The notes under the pieces are model-generated. The model searched no databases and was not told the DNA's origin. It saw only the letters and a list, made by a program, of their open reading frames with translations. A program made the translations under genes and the position numbers. This document shows positions 1 through 7,138 of a stretch of 38,287 nucleotides of DNA, one piece after another (positions within the stretch are counted from its first letter, which is position 1; each line of letters starts with the position of its first letter). The DNA comes from Thermoanaerobaculia bacterium (GTDB lineage Bacteria > Acidobacteriota > Thermoanaerobaculia > Multivoradales > JAHEKO01): the NCBI GenBank assembly GCA_945787575.1, contig CALZKB010000030.1, positions 1 to 38,287 on the forward strand, in the 5' to 3' direction.

Positions 1-10
1 GCTGGCAGGC

Positions 11-3000
11 GTGCTGCTAGGCGTTGCCCTGATGCTGGTGGCTGCACCCGTCGTGGCCCAGCCGGGGGAGACCATAACGACACCATCAGTCGTCCCAGAG
101 CTTCCGATTGAAGTCGAAACGGAGGTCGGGCCGGCCGGGTCTCTGAAGATCGTCCCGCTGTGGAAGGAGACCCTCGAGCTGCTGGAAGACCCGCACGCCT
201 ACACCTGCCCACCGGACGACCCGCTGACGTTGCATTTTGACGAGAGCAGCGAGTGCGTCGCCACGACCAAGCGCCGTCCGTTCTTCAATCCCGTGACGGG
301 AGCAGAGGGAGACACGATGCCTCCTCTCAGGGTCTTCAATGCGTGCTTCAACGTGCTCACGGGCCAACCTCTGCGCATGCGCCCGGACGAGGAGATCGAC
401 TGGAACCAGCCCGGTTTCCTGTTCGATCCCGACGAGGTCGTGCCGGTTACGCCAGCCTCTCAAACAGGTGGCATCGAGAGCAACATCCCCACCCAGCTGC
501 GGACACCCATCGGCGCGCTGGTGGCCTGCCCGGCACCAGGGTTGGTCGCGGATCCGTGCTCAGGCGCTGACGACGGGTCGCTTGTCGTCAACAATCCACC
601 CGATGCCGTGGATCGAGCTTTCTACGGGTTCGGAGGCGCCATTTCGGATAATCGCATCCCGCCGCATGGGACCGTGATTGCCGAACCGGCCTGCAACGAA
701 TTCGGAGAGCTGCTCGAAGACGGCGTCGTCGTCGAGGAGCTCGAACAGCCGGTCAACGAAACCCATTTCATCAAGGACAGGCTTGCCGCGGAGACCTTGG
801 GCAAAGCCCTATTCTGGGACATGCAGGTGGGGAGCGATGGCGTCCAGGCCTGCGGCTCGTGCCACTTCCACGCCGGCGCCGACAGCCGGACCCGGAACCA
901 GCTCAACCCCAATACCCTGGGAGGTGATCTGGCACTGGAGGTCAGGGGAGCTCTCACTCCCCAGAATACGAATGACATCGATGTGGTGGCCGCGGACTTC
1001 CCCTTCCACAAGAGGGTGAACCCGGACTTCGTCGGCGACGGCTTCGATCCAGCGATTCTCGTGAGCGACTCCAACGACGTCATGTCCTCCATGGGCGTCA
1101 GCAGATTCGCGCAGTTCGTTGACGTGGTCGTCGGGGGTCCGGCCTTCGGTCCGGCCGTCATGGGGGTGGCCCCCCTACTGCCGGATGCGGGTGCGCCTCT
1201 TCCCGATCCGATTCCGGTCATGCAGGGCAACCGGAGGATCGAGCCCCGCAACACGCCGACCATGCACGCAGCAGCGTTCAATTTCGACAATTTCTGGGAC
1301 GGGCGCGCCCGCCACGATTTCAACGGCGGTAGCGTCTTTGGCGCGTCGGACCCGTTCTTCCATGTCTGGGTGAGTTGTGTGGGACAGGGGGGGGCCAGGC
1401 TCCGCGAGCTGGCGGCGCCACTGGAGGCGGAGCTCGAGCCGGGTCCCAGGCCGCTCTGCGACTGGACCGAGGAGGGCGGCAACTACCTGGGAGTCAACGA
1501 GGGTGAGGAGCCGGTACCGGTGAGAATCCGCTTCTCGAGCCTGGCTTCCCAGGCGGTGGGGCCGCCCCTGAGCGATTTCGAGATGGCCTTCGCCGGGCGC
1601 AACTGGCCGAAGATCGGCAAGAAACTGTTGCAGGGCGGCGTGGTGCCGCTAGCCAACCAGCTGGTGGATCCCACCGACAGCCGGCTCGGACCCTGGTCCA
1701 ACCAGGGTGGGTCGAATTGTGCAACTGCGGATGCAATTGCCGCATTCGGGGCGCCGGCGGTTGGCAAGCCGGGCCTCTGCACCAGATACACGTCTCTGAT
1801 CCGCTCGGCCTTCAGAAACGAGCTCTGGAACAACTCCAACCGGCATCTCAATGGCATATCGGTGCCGATGAACAACAACTGCGATCCGGGTGACGAGATC
1901 CATGAACTGGGGATCACAGCCACGTGCGACCCGTTCGATGGCTATGTCCTCGACAGAGACGTGGCCAACGGTCCGGCGACTCCGTCGGACACCAACAAGT
2001 TTCGGCAGATCGCGGCCAACTTCGCCCTGTTCTTCGGACTGTCGGTACAGGCCTACGAGCAGCTGCTGATCCCCGACGACACGCCGTGGGACAAGTTCAA
2101 TGATCTGTATCCGATGCTGGGCAACGGCGTCGCCCAGCCCGGCGAGCAGGGGACTCTGCATCCGAGCGAAGTCCGCGCGGGCGTCACCGGGAGCCCCACC
2201 GAGTCTCTCGATGTGTCGTTGGTCGAGGGAATCGATGACGATGTCATTTTCGGATTCGACATTTTCGCCGGGGGCAACCTGACGGCCGCACTGCCGATCA
2301 CTAGCGCGAGGAATCCGCCCACGGATCAATTCCCGCTCGGCGTCGGCTCGAATCCCTTCTTGCGGAGCGCGCGCTGCATGCTCTGCCACCTCGGGCCCGA
2401 GCAGTCGGACCACACCAACAACGTGAACGCCGGGCTGCTGCAGTCCGGTACCGAACAGGAGTTTCCATTCCCGCAAGGAGCCCCTGAGCCCACCGGCGTG
2501 CTGCGACTCGTCACGGGCTTCAGCCTCGCCGAAGAGCTTGAGGAGAATGCCCAGGACGGCGTCGAAGTCGAGAATCGGAATTTCAATATCTTCGTTGACG
2601 ACCCCATCATCCCTATCCCGGCAGGCTGCACGCCAGAGCCCGGGTTCCCCAATGGCACGGATTGCCAGGCGCCTCAACACGCGGCCATCGCCCGGAACAG
2701 CGGCACCGCCTTCCAGGACAATGGCATCTACAACATCGGTCTTCGACCCACGACCGATGATGAGCTGCGCGGCGGAGATGATCCCTTCGGCTTCCCGCTG
2801 GCACTCTCGGCCCTGGCCCTGAAGAACCTGGGTGGGGAGGCTTTCGAGCCCTGTGACACCGAGACCGAGGCGCTGGCGGACCCGGCGAGCTGCAATCTGC
2901 CCAACTTCGATCCGGCTCTGGGCGTTGGCGGCGGGCTGTATGAGATGGTCGGCGATTGCCTCAATTGTGACTTCGAGGGTACGGGCTACTTCCAGGAGTC

Positions 3001-4033
3001 GATCAACCCGGGTCTGCAATTGGAGCCGGCCGACCCACAGCTGCCCGAGTACCTGGCGGAGTGGGCCAACAACCTGCCGGCCGGCGAGGCAAATCCGCTC
3101 ATCGACGAGCTGGCTTTCGCGCCCAACACCATCACTCCGACCGGGGTGAACGAGTACACTGAGATCCTGTTCGGCGCCGACATCCACTGTGGCGTTTTCG
3201 ATCCCGGTACGTTCGGTGCGGGACCGCCCAACTTCGGCTGGGGGCCGCTCTGTCCGAACAGCCAGACGGGTGTGCCGACCAACATGGGGCTGGGCAGCGG
3301 GCCATATGTTCCGGGCAGCCTGGTGGCGCCGCCCAATGGCACATGGGGCACGACACCGTTCCCCAACCGCGTGGCCAGAAACGGCGCCGCGAAGGTACCG
3401 CAGCTGCGCAACGTGGAGCTTACGGGCCCCTACTTCCACACCGGCAGCTATCTGACGCTGCGCCAGGTCGTCGACTTCTACGTTCGCGGCGGCGACTTCC
3501 CCGTGACGAACCAGGAGGACCGGGATCCGAATCTGACCAATCTGACCGTGCAGGCATTCAGCTTCGGCTCGACCACCCAGCTCGTGGATCTGTTCCTGGA
3601 TGGCATTCCGGATACCGTTTCACAGTATGGCCCATTCCCGGACACCTTCCCGCCCGGTTGTGAGGGAGCCGCTCCGAATTGCACAGCGGAACCTGCAGTT
3701 GGTGGTCGAGAGGATGCCTTGGAGGATGCCAAAGCATCGCTTGTGAAGTTTCTGCTCGCCTTGACCGACGAGCGGGTGGCGCACCGCTCCGCGCCCTTCG
3801 ACCAGCCCGAGATCTTCGTGCCCATCGATGGCACAGCGCCGGAGAACACCGGCGGCCGCGCGCAGCTGGTTACTCTGTCCAGTACCCAATGCTCGGCTGC
3901 TGCACCTGTCTGCTTCCAGCAGATCCCGCCGACCGGCGCCACGGGCCAGGCGACTCGGTTGCCCGCCTTCTTGGGAGTCACCGATAACCCCGCGGCCGAC
4001 TGCGCCACTGAGATGAGTCAGTTCTGTCGCTGA
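11..4033 (+). CDS. very large MauG / di-haem cytochrome c peroxidase-like protein (5' end uncertain)
   Basis: Predicted exported di-haem c protein of the MauG/bacterial cytochrome c peroxidase superfamily. Two CXXCH haem motifs are visible: CGSCH at residues 281-285 and CMLCH at 789-793. An FWDGRA segment lies near residue 428, and a C-terminal LRNVELTGPYFHTGS-type block (about 1130-1165) is typical of the family, where it precedes the last helix. The family reduces peroxide or oxidises protein partners in the periplasm; the substrate here is unknown. At 1340 residues it is far longer than classical members (about 320-470), with long Cys-containing insertions between the haem motifs. A CXXC-Asp sequence (CLNCD, 983-987) looks like a haem motif lacking its His. 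The frame is open to base 2 and the GTG at 11 gives a signal-peptide core with no basic N-region, so the true start may lie upstream. GC looks lower than in the right part of the window. Confidence 0.85.
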   Translation: MLLGVALMLVAAPVVAQPGETITTPSVVPELPIEVETEVGPAGSLKIVPLWKETLELLEDPHAYTCPPDDPLTLHFDESSECVATTKRRPFFNPVTGAEGDTMPPLRVFNACFNVLTGQPLRMRPDEEIDWNQPGFLFDPDEVVPVTPASQTGGIESNIPTQLRTPIGALVACPAPGLVADPCSGADDGSLVVNNPPDAVDRAFYGFGGAISDNRIPPHGTVIAEPACNEFGELLEDGVVVEELEQPVNETHFIKDRLAAETLGKALFWDMQVGSDGVQACGSCHFHAGADSRTRNQLNPNTLGGDLALEVRGALTPQNTNDIDVVAADFPFHKRVNPDFVGDGFDPAILVSDSNDVMSSMGVSRFAQFVDVVVGGPAFGPAVMGVAPLLPDAGAPLPDPIPVMQGNRRIEPRNTPTMHAAAFNFDNFWDGRARHDFNGGSVFGASDPFFHVWVSCVGQGGARLRELAAPLEAELEPGPRPLCDWTEEGGNYLGVNEGEEPVPVRIRFSSLASQAVGPPLSDFEMAFAGRNWPKIGKKLLQGGVVPLANQLVDPTDSRLGPWSNQGGSNCATADAIAAFGAPAVGKPGLCTRYTSLIRSAFRNELWNNSNRHLNGISVPMNNNCDPGDEIHELGITATCDPFDGYVLDRDVANGPATPSDTNKFRQIAANFALFFGLSVQAYEQLLIPDDTPWDKFNDLYPMLGNGVAQPGEQGTLHPSEVRAGVTGSPTESLDVSLVEGIDDDVIFGFDIFAGGNLTAALPITSARNPPTDQFPLGVGSNPFLRSARCMLCHLGPEQSDHTNNVNAGLLQSGTEQEFPFPQGAPEPTGVLRLVTGFSLAEELEENAQDGVEVENRNFNIFVDDPIIPIPAGCTPEPGFPNGTDCQAPQHAAIARNSGTAFQDNGIYNIGLRPTTDDELRGGDDPFGFPLALSALALKNLGGEAFEPCDTETEALADPASCNLPNFDPALGVGGGLYEMVGDCLNCDFEGTGYFQESINPGLQLEPADPQLPEYLAEWANNLPAGEANPLIDELAFAPNTITPTGVNEYTEILFGADIHCGVFDPGTFGAGPPNFGWGPLCPNSQTGVPTNMGLGSGPYVPGSLVAPPNGTWGTTPFPNRVARNGAAKVPQLRNVELTGPYFHTGSYLTLRQVVDFYVRGGDFPVTNQEDRDPNLTNLTVQAFSFGSTTQLVDLFLDGIPDTVSQYGPFPDTFPPGCEGAAPNCTAEPAVGGREDALEDAKASLVKFLLALTDERVAHRSAPFDQPEIFVPIDGTAPENTGGRAQLVTLSSTQCSAAAPVCFQQIPPTGATGQATRLPAFLGVTDNPAADCATEMSQFCR

Positions 4034-4060
4034 TCCGAAAGCCTGCCCGCGCATCACGAC

Positions 4061-4087
4061 GCCCATCCCCTCGTCCTGGGGATGGGC
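4061..4087 (+). terminator. stem-loop after the MauG-like gene
   Basis: A perfect 10-bp stem (GCCCATCCCC at 4061-4070 with GGGGATGGGC at 4078-4087) closes a 7-nt loop. Outer CACGA/TCGTG arms flank it across a small internal loop. It lies 28 nt after the stop codon of the upstream gene. There is no U-tract, so it is either a weak intrinsic terminator or a 3'-end-protecting hairpin. Confidence 0.55.
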
Positions 4088-4160
4088 ATGCTCGTGACTC
4101 GGAGAACAAATGGGGGCTGAGCCCTTGAGAGAGCCGAGAACCACCGGCAATCTCGACCCA

Positions 4161-4733
4161 ATGCGCCGCCGGAAACACGCTTGCCAAGCCCTGACCTGTT
4201 CCTTCTTGATCCTGGTGCTGGCCGGTTGCTGCGCGTTGTCCGCGGATGGCGGGGTCGTCCCGGCCGCCGAGAGCGAAGAGCCGGCCAAGGCCACCGGCGC
4301 TGAGCCGCAGGGGCCGGCGAGTCTCGCGAATCCGGCCGGCGCAGCTCTCGCCGGGATCAAGGTGTACTTCAAGCTGGATCCCGAGCTCACCCGCGGCCTC
4401 TACCTGGGGGATCGCTGGGTTTCGCCAAGGACCTATACCAGCGTTCTGCAGCCAGGAAAGCAGGCTACCGTAGAGGCCAGAACAGAGGGGCAGGATGCCC
4501 GGGGGAGGCGACTCATAAGGTACCTCAGCGCGGAATGGCTGCCTGCGGATCCCGACATGGTGACGGTCTCGCCCGGTCCAGGCAATGAGGTGAGGATCAT
4601 CGTTCATCACGCCGGCGAGTCTGCCGTGGAGGTCAAATCCGGAGAGATCTCCACAACACTCAGCATCAGAGCGACATACCGGGACCAGGCGAACAGGACG
4701 CAGGTCGCGATATCACGAGAAGATCGGCACTAG
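4161..4733 (+). CDS. putative lipoprotein of unknown function
   Basis: A 190-residue exported protein. I chose the ATG at 4161 because it gives a basic N-terminus (MRRRKH), a hydrophobic core and a lipobox LAGC with a second Cys following, which indicates a lipid-anchored protein. An in-frame upstream ATG at 4110 would add 17 hydrophilic residues before the signal peptide and is less likely. The mature part has a linker rich in Ala, Pro and Glu (to about residue 70). A beta-rich region follows with FKLDPELTR, YLGDRWVSP and PADPDMVTVSP segments and a closing LSIRATY strand, suggesting one Ig-like fold (bacterial Ig-like style). I recognise this only as a conserved hypothetical type and cannot assign a role. 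It follows the MauG-like gene on the same strand after a stem-loop, so co-transcription is uncertain. Confidence 0.65.
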   Translation: MRRRKHACQALTCSFLILVLAGCCALSADGGVVPAAESEEPAKATGAEPQGPASLANPAGAALAGIKVYFKLDPELTRGLYLGDRWVSPRTYTSVLQPGKQATVEARTEGQDARGRRLIRYLSAEWLPADPDMVTVSPGPGNEVRIIVHHAGESAVEVKSGEISTTLSIRATYRDQANRTQVAISREDRH

Positions 4734-4885
4734 CCTCCCGCGAATCTCTACTCGAGCTGCCGGCCCGGTCCTCAAGGCCCGCATCGCGATCCCGAAGCAG
4801 GTGGCGCGGTGTCGTTTCCCCAAGGGAATGCCTGCACGATCTGGCGAGCCGTCCACTCTCTGCCGTGGTGCTCAACTCCAGGGTT

Positions 4886-4916
4886 TTGGCGAAGGACAGC
4901 CCGGTTACGGTACGCT
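4886..4916 (+). promoter_or_regulatory. weak sigma-70-like promoter candidate
   Basis: TTGGCG (4886-4891) and TACGCT (4911-4916) are separated by 19 nt, upstream of the truncated gene at 4962. Both boxes are imperfect and the spacing is long, so this is tentative. The rest of the 228-nt stretch between 4734 and 4961 shows nothing recognisable. Confidence 0.25.
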
Positions 4917-4961
4917 GTCGGCGCTCGAGCTGATCGCGCCTCAGCGGAGTGGGAGAAGTCA

Positions 4962-5270
4962 GTGACCGCCAATCCGAAGCGACGATGGGTATTCGTGGCA
5001 ACCCTCGTAGGCGCTTGCGGTCTCGGTATCGGCTTCGCTGCCGAGATCGAGGTCTCGGTGGCCTTGCTCGGGGCTCGCGCTGCCGAAGGGCCGGCTGAGA
5101 TCACCCTCGTCGCCGAGCCGATGGAAAGCGACGCGCCGGCTGCGGTGGAATACCCGGTGAGTCGTGGCCTGTCGATGCTCGATCTCCCGCCGGACGGCCG
5201 CTGGCGGCTGCGAGCTCAGGCTCTCATTCTAATGGTGGAGCCGATCGGGATCGAACCGACGACCTCCTGA
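4962..5270 (+). pseudogene. N-terminal fragment of an exported carboxypeptidase-regulatory-like protein, cut at tRNA-Ala
   Basis: The GTG at 4962 follows a GGGAGAAG ribosome-binding sequence at a good distance. It starts a peptide with a basic N-region (NPKRRW), a hydrophobic segment and an FAAE cleavage-like site. About 60 residues follow (EIEVSVALLG... to DGRWRLRAQA) that resemble the first strands of the carboxypeptidase-regulatory/Ig-like exported proteins seen elsewhere in this window, such as the N-terminus of the 1362-aa protein at 15658. Such proteins normally continue for hundreds of residues. Here the reading frame runs directly into the opposite-strand tRNA-Ala gene, and its last residues (MVEPIGIEPTTS) are simply the antisense of the tRNA. 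I read it as a gene remnant truncated at the tRNA. It could instead be a spurious ORF, but the RBS plus signal peptide argue for a real 5' end. Confidence 0.5.
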
Positions 5271-5308
5271 ATGCCATTCAGGCGCTCTCCCAACTGAGCT
5301 ACGGCCCC
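5233..5308 (-). tRNA. tRNA-Ala (GGC anticodon)
   Basis: A 76-nt cloverleaf on the minus strand with an encoded CCA end (5233-5235). The acceptor stem GGGGCCG pairs with CGGCTCC and contains the G3:U70 wobble that is the classic alanine identity element. The D-arm (AGCTCAGTTGGGAGAGC), the anticodon stem-loop (CTGAATGGCATTCAG, anticodon GGC) and the T-arm containing GGTTCGATCCC are all present. It is preceded by its own promoter and a leader hairpin, and followed by a truncated reading frame on the other strand. Confidence 0.97.
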
Positions 5309-5312
5309 ATTT

Positions 5313-5328
5313 CCCCACTGGCGTGGGG
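5313..5328 (-). other. hairpin in the pre-tRNA-Ala 5' leader
   Basis: CCCCAC (5313-5318) and GTGGGG (5323-5328) form a 6-bp stem with a 4-nt loop. With the promoter at 5335-5364 the predicted transcript starts near 5328, so this hairpin would be almost the whole 5' leader ahead of the mature tRNA (first base 5308). It could influence RNase P processing or simply insulate the tRNA fold. There is no U-tract, so it is unlikely to be the hflX terminator. Confidence 0.4.
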
Positions 5329-5334
5329 ACCGGG

Positions 5335-5364
5335 AGTCTAGCCGTCGGCTTTTCAGCCTGTCAA
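5335..5364 (-). promoter_or_regulatory. sigma-70 promoter of tRNA-Ala
   Basis: On the minus strand a perfect -35 TTGACA (5364-5359) and a -10 TAGACT (5340-5335) are separated by 18 nt, a few bases before the tRNA. The hflX stop at 5380 lies just upstream, so the tRNA has its own promoter rather than depending on hflX transcription. Confidence 0.7.
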
Positions 5365-5379
5365 CAGCGGTGGAAGGTC

Positions 5380-6489
5380 TCAGCCGGCCGCTCGCTGGGC
5401 ATCGCCGGTCCTCGAAAAGCGCTCTTTGAGTGCCTCGTCGAGGGCGTCGAGGCCGGCGCCGGTGACGGCCGACAGCGGCAGGCCGTCGCTGGTCGGTAGG
5501 CCGTCGGGAAGGGCGTCGATCTTGTTGTAGACGACGAGGATCTGGCCATCGTCGACGCCGATGTCGGCGAGCACTTCGCGCCCGACTTCGAGGTGCTCGC
5601 GCCACTGCGGATGGCTGCGGTCCACGACGTGGAGGACGAGGTCGGCCTCGCGGATGCCGGCCAGGGTGCTGCGGAAGGAGGCGACGAGATGGTGCGGGAG
5701 CTTGCGGATGAAGCCGACGGTGTCGGCGTAGACGACCGGCGAGCCGTCGGAGAGCACGGTTCTCCGGAGGCGCGCGTCGAGGGTGGCGAACAGGCGGTCC
5801 TCGGCGAGCACCTTGGCCTTGGTGAGGCGGTTGAACAGCGTCGACTTGCCGGCGTTGGTGTAGCCCGCCAAGGCGATGACGGTGGCCTGGCGCCGGCGGC
5901 GGCTCTGTACCTTGCGGGTCTTCTCGATCTTCTTGAGCTCGCGCTCGAGTTGAGAGATCTGGCGACGCAGAATCCGGCGGTCGGCCTCGAGCTGGGTCTC
6001 ACCCTCTCCGCCACGGACCCCGATGCCGCCGACCTGGCGCGAAAGATGGGTCCACCGCCGGGTGAGCCGCGGCAGCAGGTACTGGAGCCGCGCGAGCTCG
6101 ACCTGGGTGCGGGCCTCGCGGCTCTCGGCGCGCTGCTGGAAGATCTCGAGAATCAGACCGCTGCGGTCGAGCACCTGACAGTCGACGATGTCTTCGAGCT
6201 TGCTCACCTGGCCGCCGGAAAGATCGTCGTCGAAGATCAGCAGATCCGCCTTGGCGGTGGAAGCGGCGGCGGCGAGCTCTTCCGCCTTGCCGGACCCGAT
6301 GAAGGTCCGGGGATGGGGCGCCTTGCGGCTCTGCACGGCGCGGGCGACGACCTCGACCCCGGCGCTGCGGGTGAGCTCCGCCAGCTCGTCGAGATGCTCT
6401 TCGACGACACCGGGCGGCTGGTCCGGCAGGCTCAAGCCGACCAGAAGCGCGCGCCGGGGAGCGGCGGCGGAATCAGAAGTGGAATGCAA
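5380..6489 (-). CDS. hflX: GTPase HflX, ribosome-associated
   Basis: HflX is a ribosome-binding GTPase that splits stalled or hibernating 70S/50S particles, notably after heat stress. Visible features in order: the N-terminal HflX domain with an RTFIGSGKAEEL block and FDDDLSG; a long basic coiled region (RRILRRQISQLERELKKIE type) after GVRGGEGETQLE; then the G domain with G1 GYTNAGKST (residues 209-217 from the chosen start), G3 DTVGF, G4 NKID and G5 SAVTG. The recognisable protein begins only after the stop region of the upstream barrel gene. The only start codon there is TTG at 6489 (LHSTSDSAAAPRR...), overlapping that gene by 17 nt. An ATG at 6600 would add a shadow of the upstream gene. 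The product is about 369 aa, within family range. The start is the least certain part. Confidence 0.93.
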   Translation of the reverse strand: MHSTSDSAAAPRRALLVGLSLPDQPPGVVEEHLDELAELTRSAGVEVVARAVQSRKAPHPRTFIGSGKAEELAAAASTAKADLLIFDDDLSGGQVSKLEDIVDCQVLDRSGLILEIFQQRAESREARTQVELARLQYLLPRLTRRWTHLSRQVGGIGVRGGEGETQLEADRRILRRQISQLERELKKIEKTRKVQSRRRRQATVIALAGYTNAGKSTLFNRLTKAKVLAEDRLFATLDARLRRTVLSDGSPVVYADTVGFIRKLPHHLVASFRSTLAGIREADLVLHVVDRSHPQWREHLEVGREVLADIGVDDGQILVVYNKIDALPDGLPTSDGLPLSAVTGAGLDALDEALKERFSRTGDAQRAAG

Positions 6490-7021
6490 GTCCGGCGTGG
6501 GCGGTCCCCAGGACGCGCATGTCGTCCGAGTCGAGAATGTGGCCGACGAGCTCGGCCATGAAGACGAAGTTGGGAGTGATCTTGAACTCACCGGTCGCAC
6601 CGATGACGAGGCCGAGCACCGATTCCGAGTCTCGGGGAGCGAGGAGTCCTTCGGCCAGGATCCGCCGGCTCTCGAGATCGTAGAAACCGAGGCCGAGAAA
6701 GACCCCCGAATCGTAGAAGCTCTCGGGAAACTGGTACTCGCCTCCGACGTTGACGTAGGTGATGGTGCCGTCGGTCACCGCCCCCGGGGCGGTGCCGGTC
6801 TCGAAGTCGAGTTGCCCGGCGTGCAGCCAGATATTCGCCTGCGGCTCGGACTGGACGCCAAAGCCGACCTGGAAGCCAGGCTCGGCGGCGCCGCTCTCAC
6901 TCAAGGCGGTGCCGATGCCGCCCATGAAACTGAGCGTCCAGGTGTAGTCCTGCGCCGCGGCGGGGTTCCCGGCGACGAGCGCCACGGCGAGGGTGGCGAG
7001 CAGAATCGAATTGCGCTTCAA
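6473..7021 (-). CDS. small outer-membrane beta-barrel protein
   Basis: A 182-aa predicted outer-membrane barrel. The TTG start at 7021 is chosen because an AGAGGAGG ribosome-binding site lies just upstream and it begins a clean signal peptide (KRNSILLATLAVALVAG, cleavage after PAAA). The mature part alternates short amphipathic strands with turns, has Gly-rich strand starts (SFMGGIG, NVGGEYQF, FLGLGFYDL) and ends in LAFHF, a C-terminal Phe typical of BAM substrates. The size suits an 8-stranded OmpW/OmpA-barrel-like fold. No specific function is recognised. It is first in a minus-strand pair with hflX, overlapping it by 17 nt, and has a TATACT -10 element 23-28 nt upstream of its start. The reading frame stays open for several hundred bases further upstream, but that part is antisense to comF and is not real. 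Confidence 0.75.
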   Translation of the reverse strand: MKRNSILLATLAVALVAGNPAAAQDYTWTLSFMGGIGTALSESGAAEPGFQVGFGVQSEPQANIWLHAGQLDFETGTAPGAVTDGTITYVNVGGEYQFPESFYDSGVFLGLGFYDLESRRILAEGLLAPRDSESVLGLVIGATGEFKITPNFVFMAELVGHILDSDDMRVLGTAHAGLAFHF

Positions 7022-7043
7022 GAATCCTCCTCTCACGGCCGCG

Positions 7044-7049
7044 AGTATA
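7044..7049 (-). promoter_or_regulatory. -10 element TATACT for the barrel-hflX pair
   Basis: The minus strand carries TATACT ending at 7044, predicting a transcript start near 7037 and a leader of about 16 nt with a strong RBS. No convincing -35 box sits at 16-18 nt spacing (only CAATAG/TCAATA), so the call rests on the -10 match and position. Confidence 0.4.
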
Positions 7050-7138
7050 GCGTCCGCGCTTGCGTCTATTGAGGCGTGGCCCGACGCCACTAAACGAACC
7101 TCCACAGTTCTTACACACCATTGGTACGGATCGGAGCG

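Noticed and set aside
1649-3439. 596-aa open frame antisense to the MauG-like gene
   Set aside because: Arg/Gly/Val-rich low-specificity peptide with no motifs; the plus strand has unmistakable haem motifs. High GC keeps the antisense frame open.
1-5232. Complete integrated element with att sites left of tRNA-Ala
   Set aside because: No integrase and no second copy of the tRNA 3' end noticed within the window; only the boundary itself is reported.
5593-6561. 322-aa open frame antisense to hflX
   Set aside because: Shadow of the HflX G-domain coding strand; composition biased, no signal or motif.
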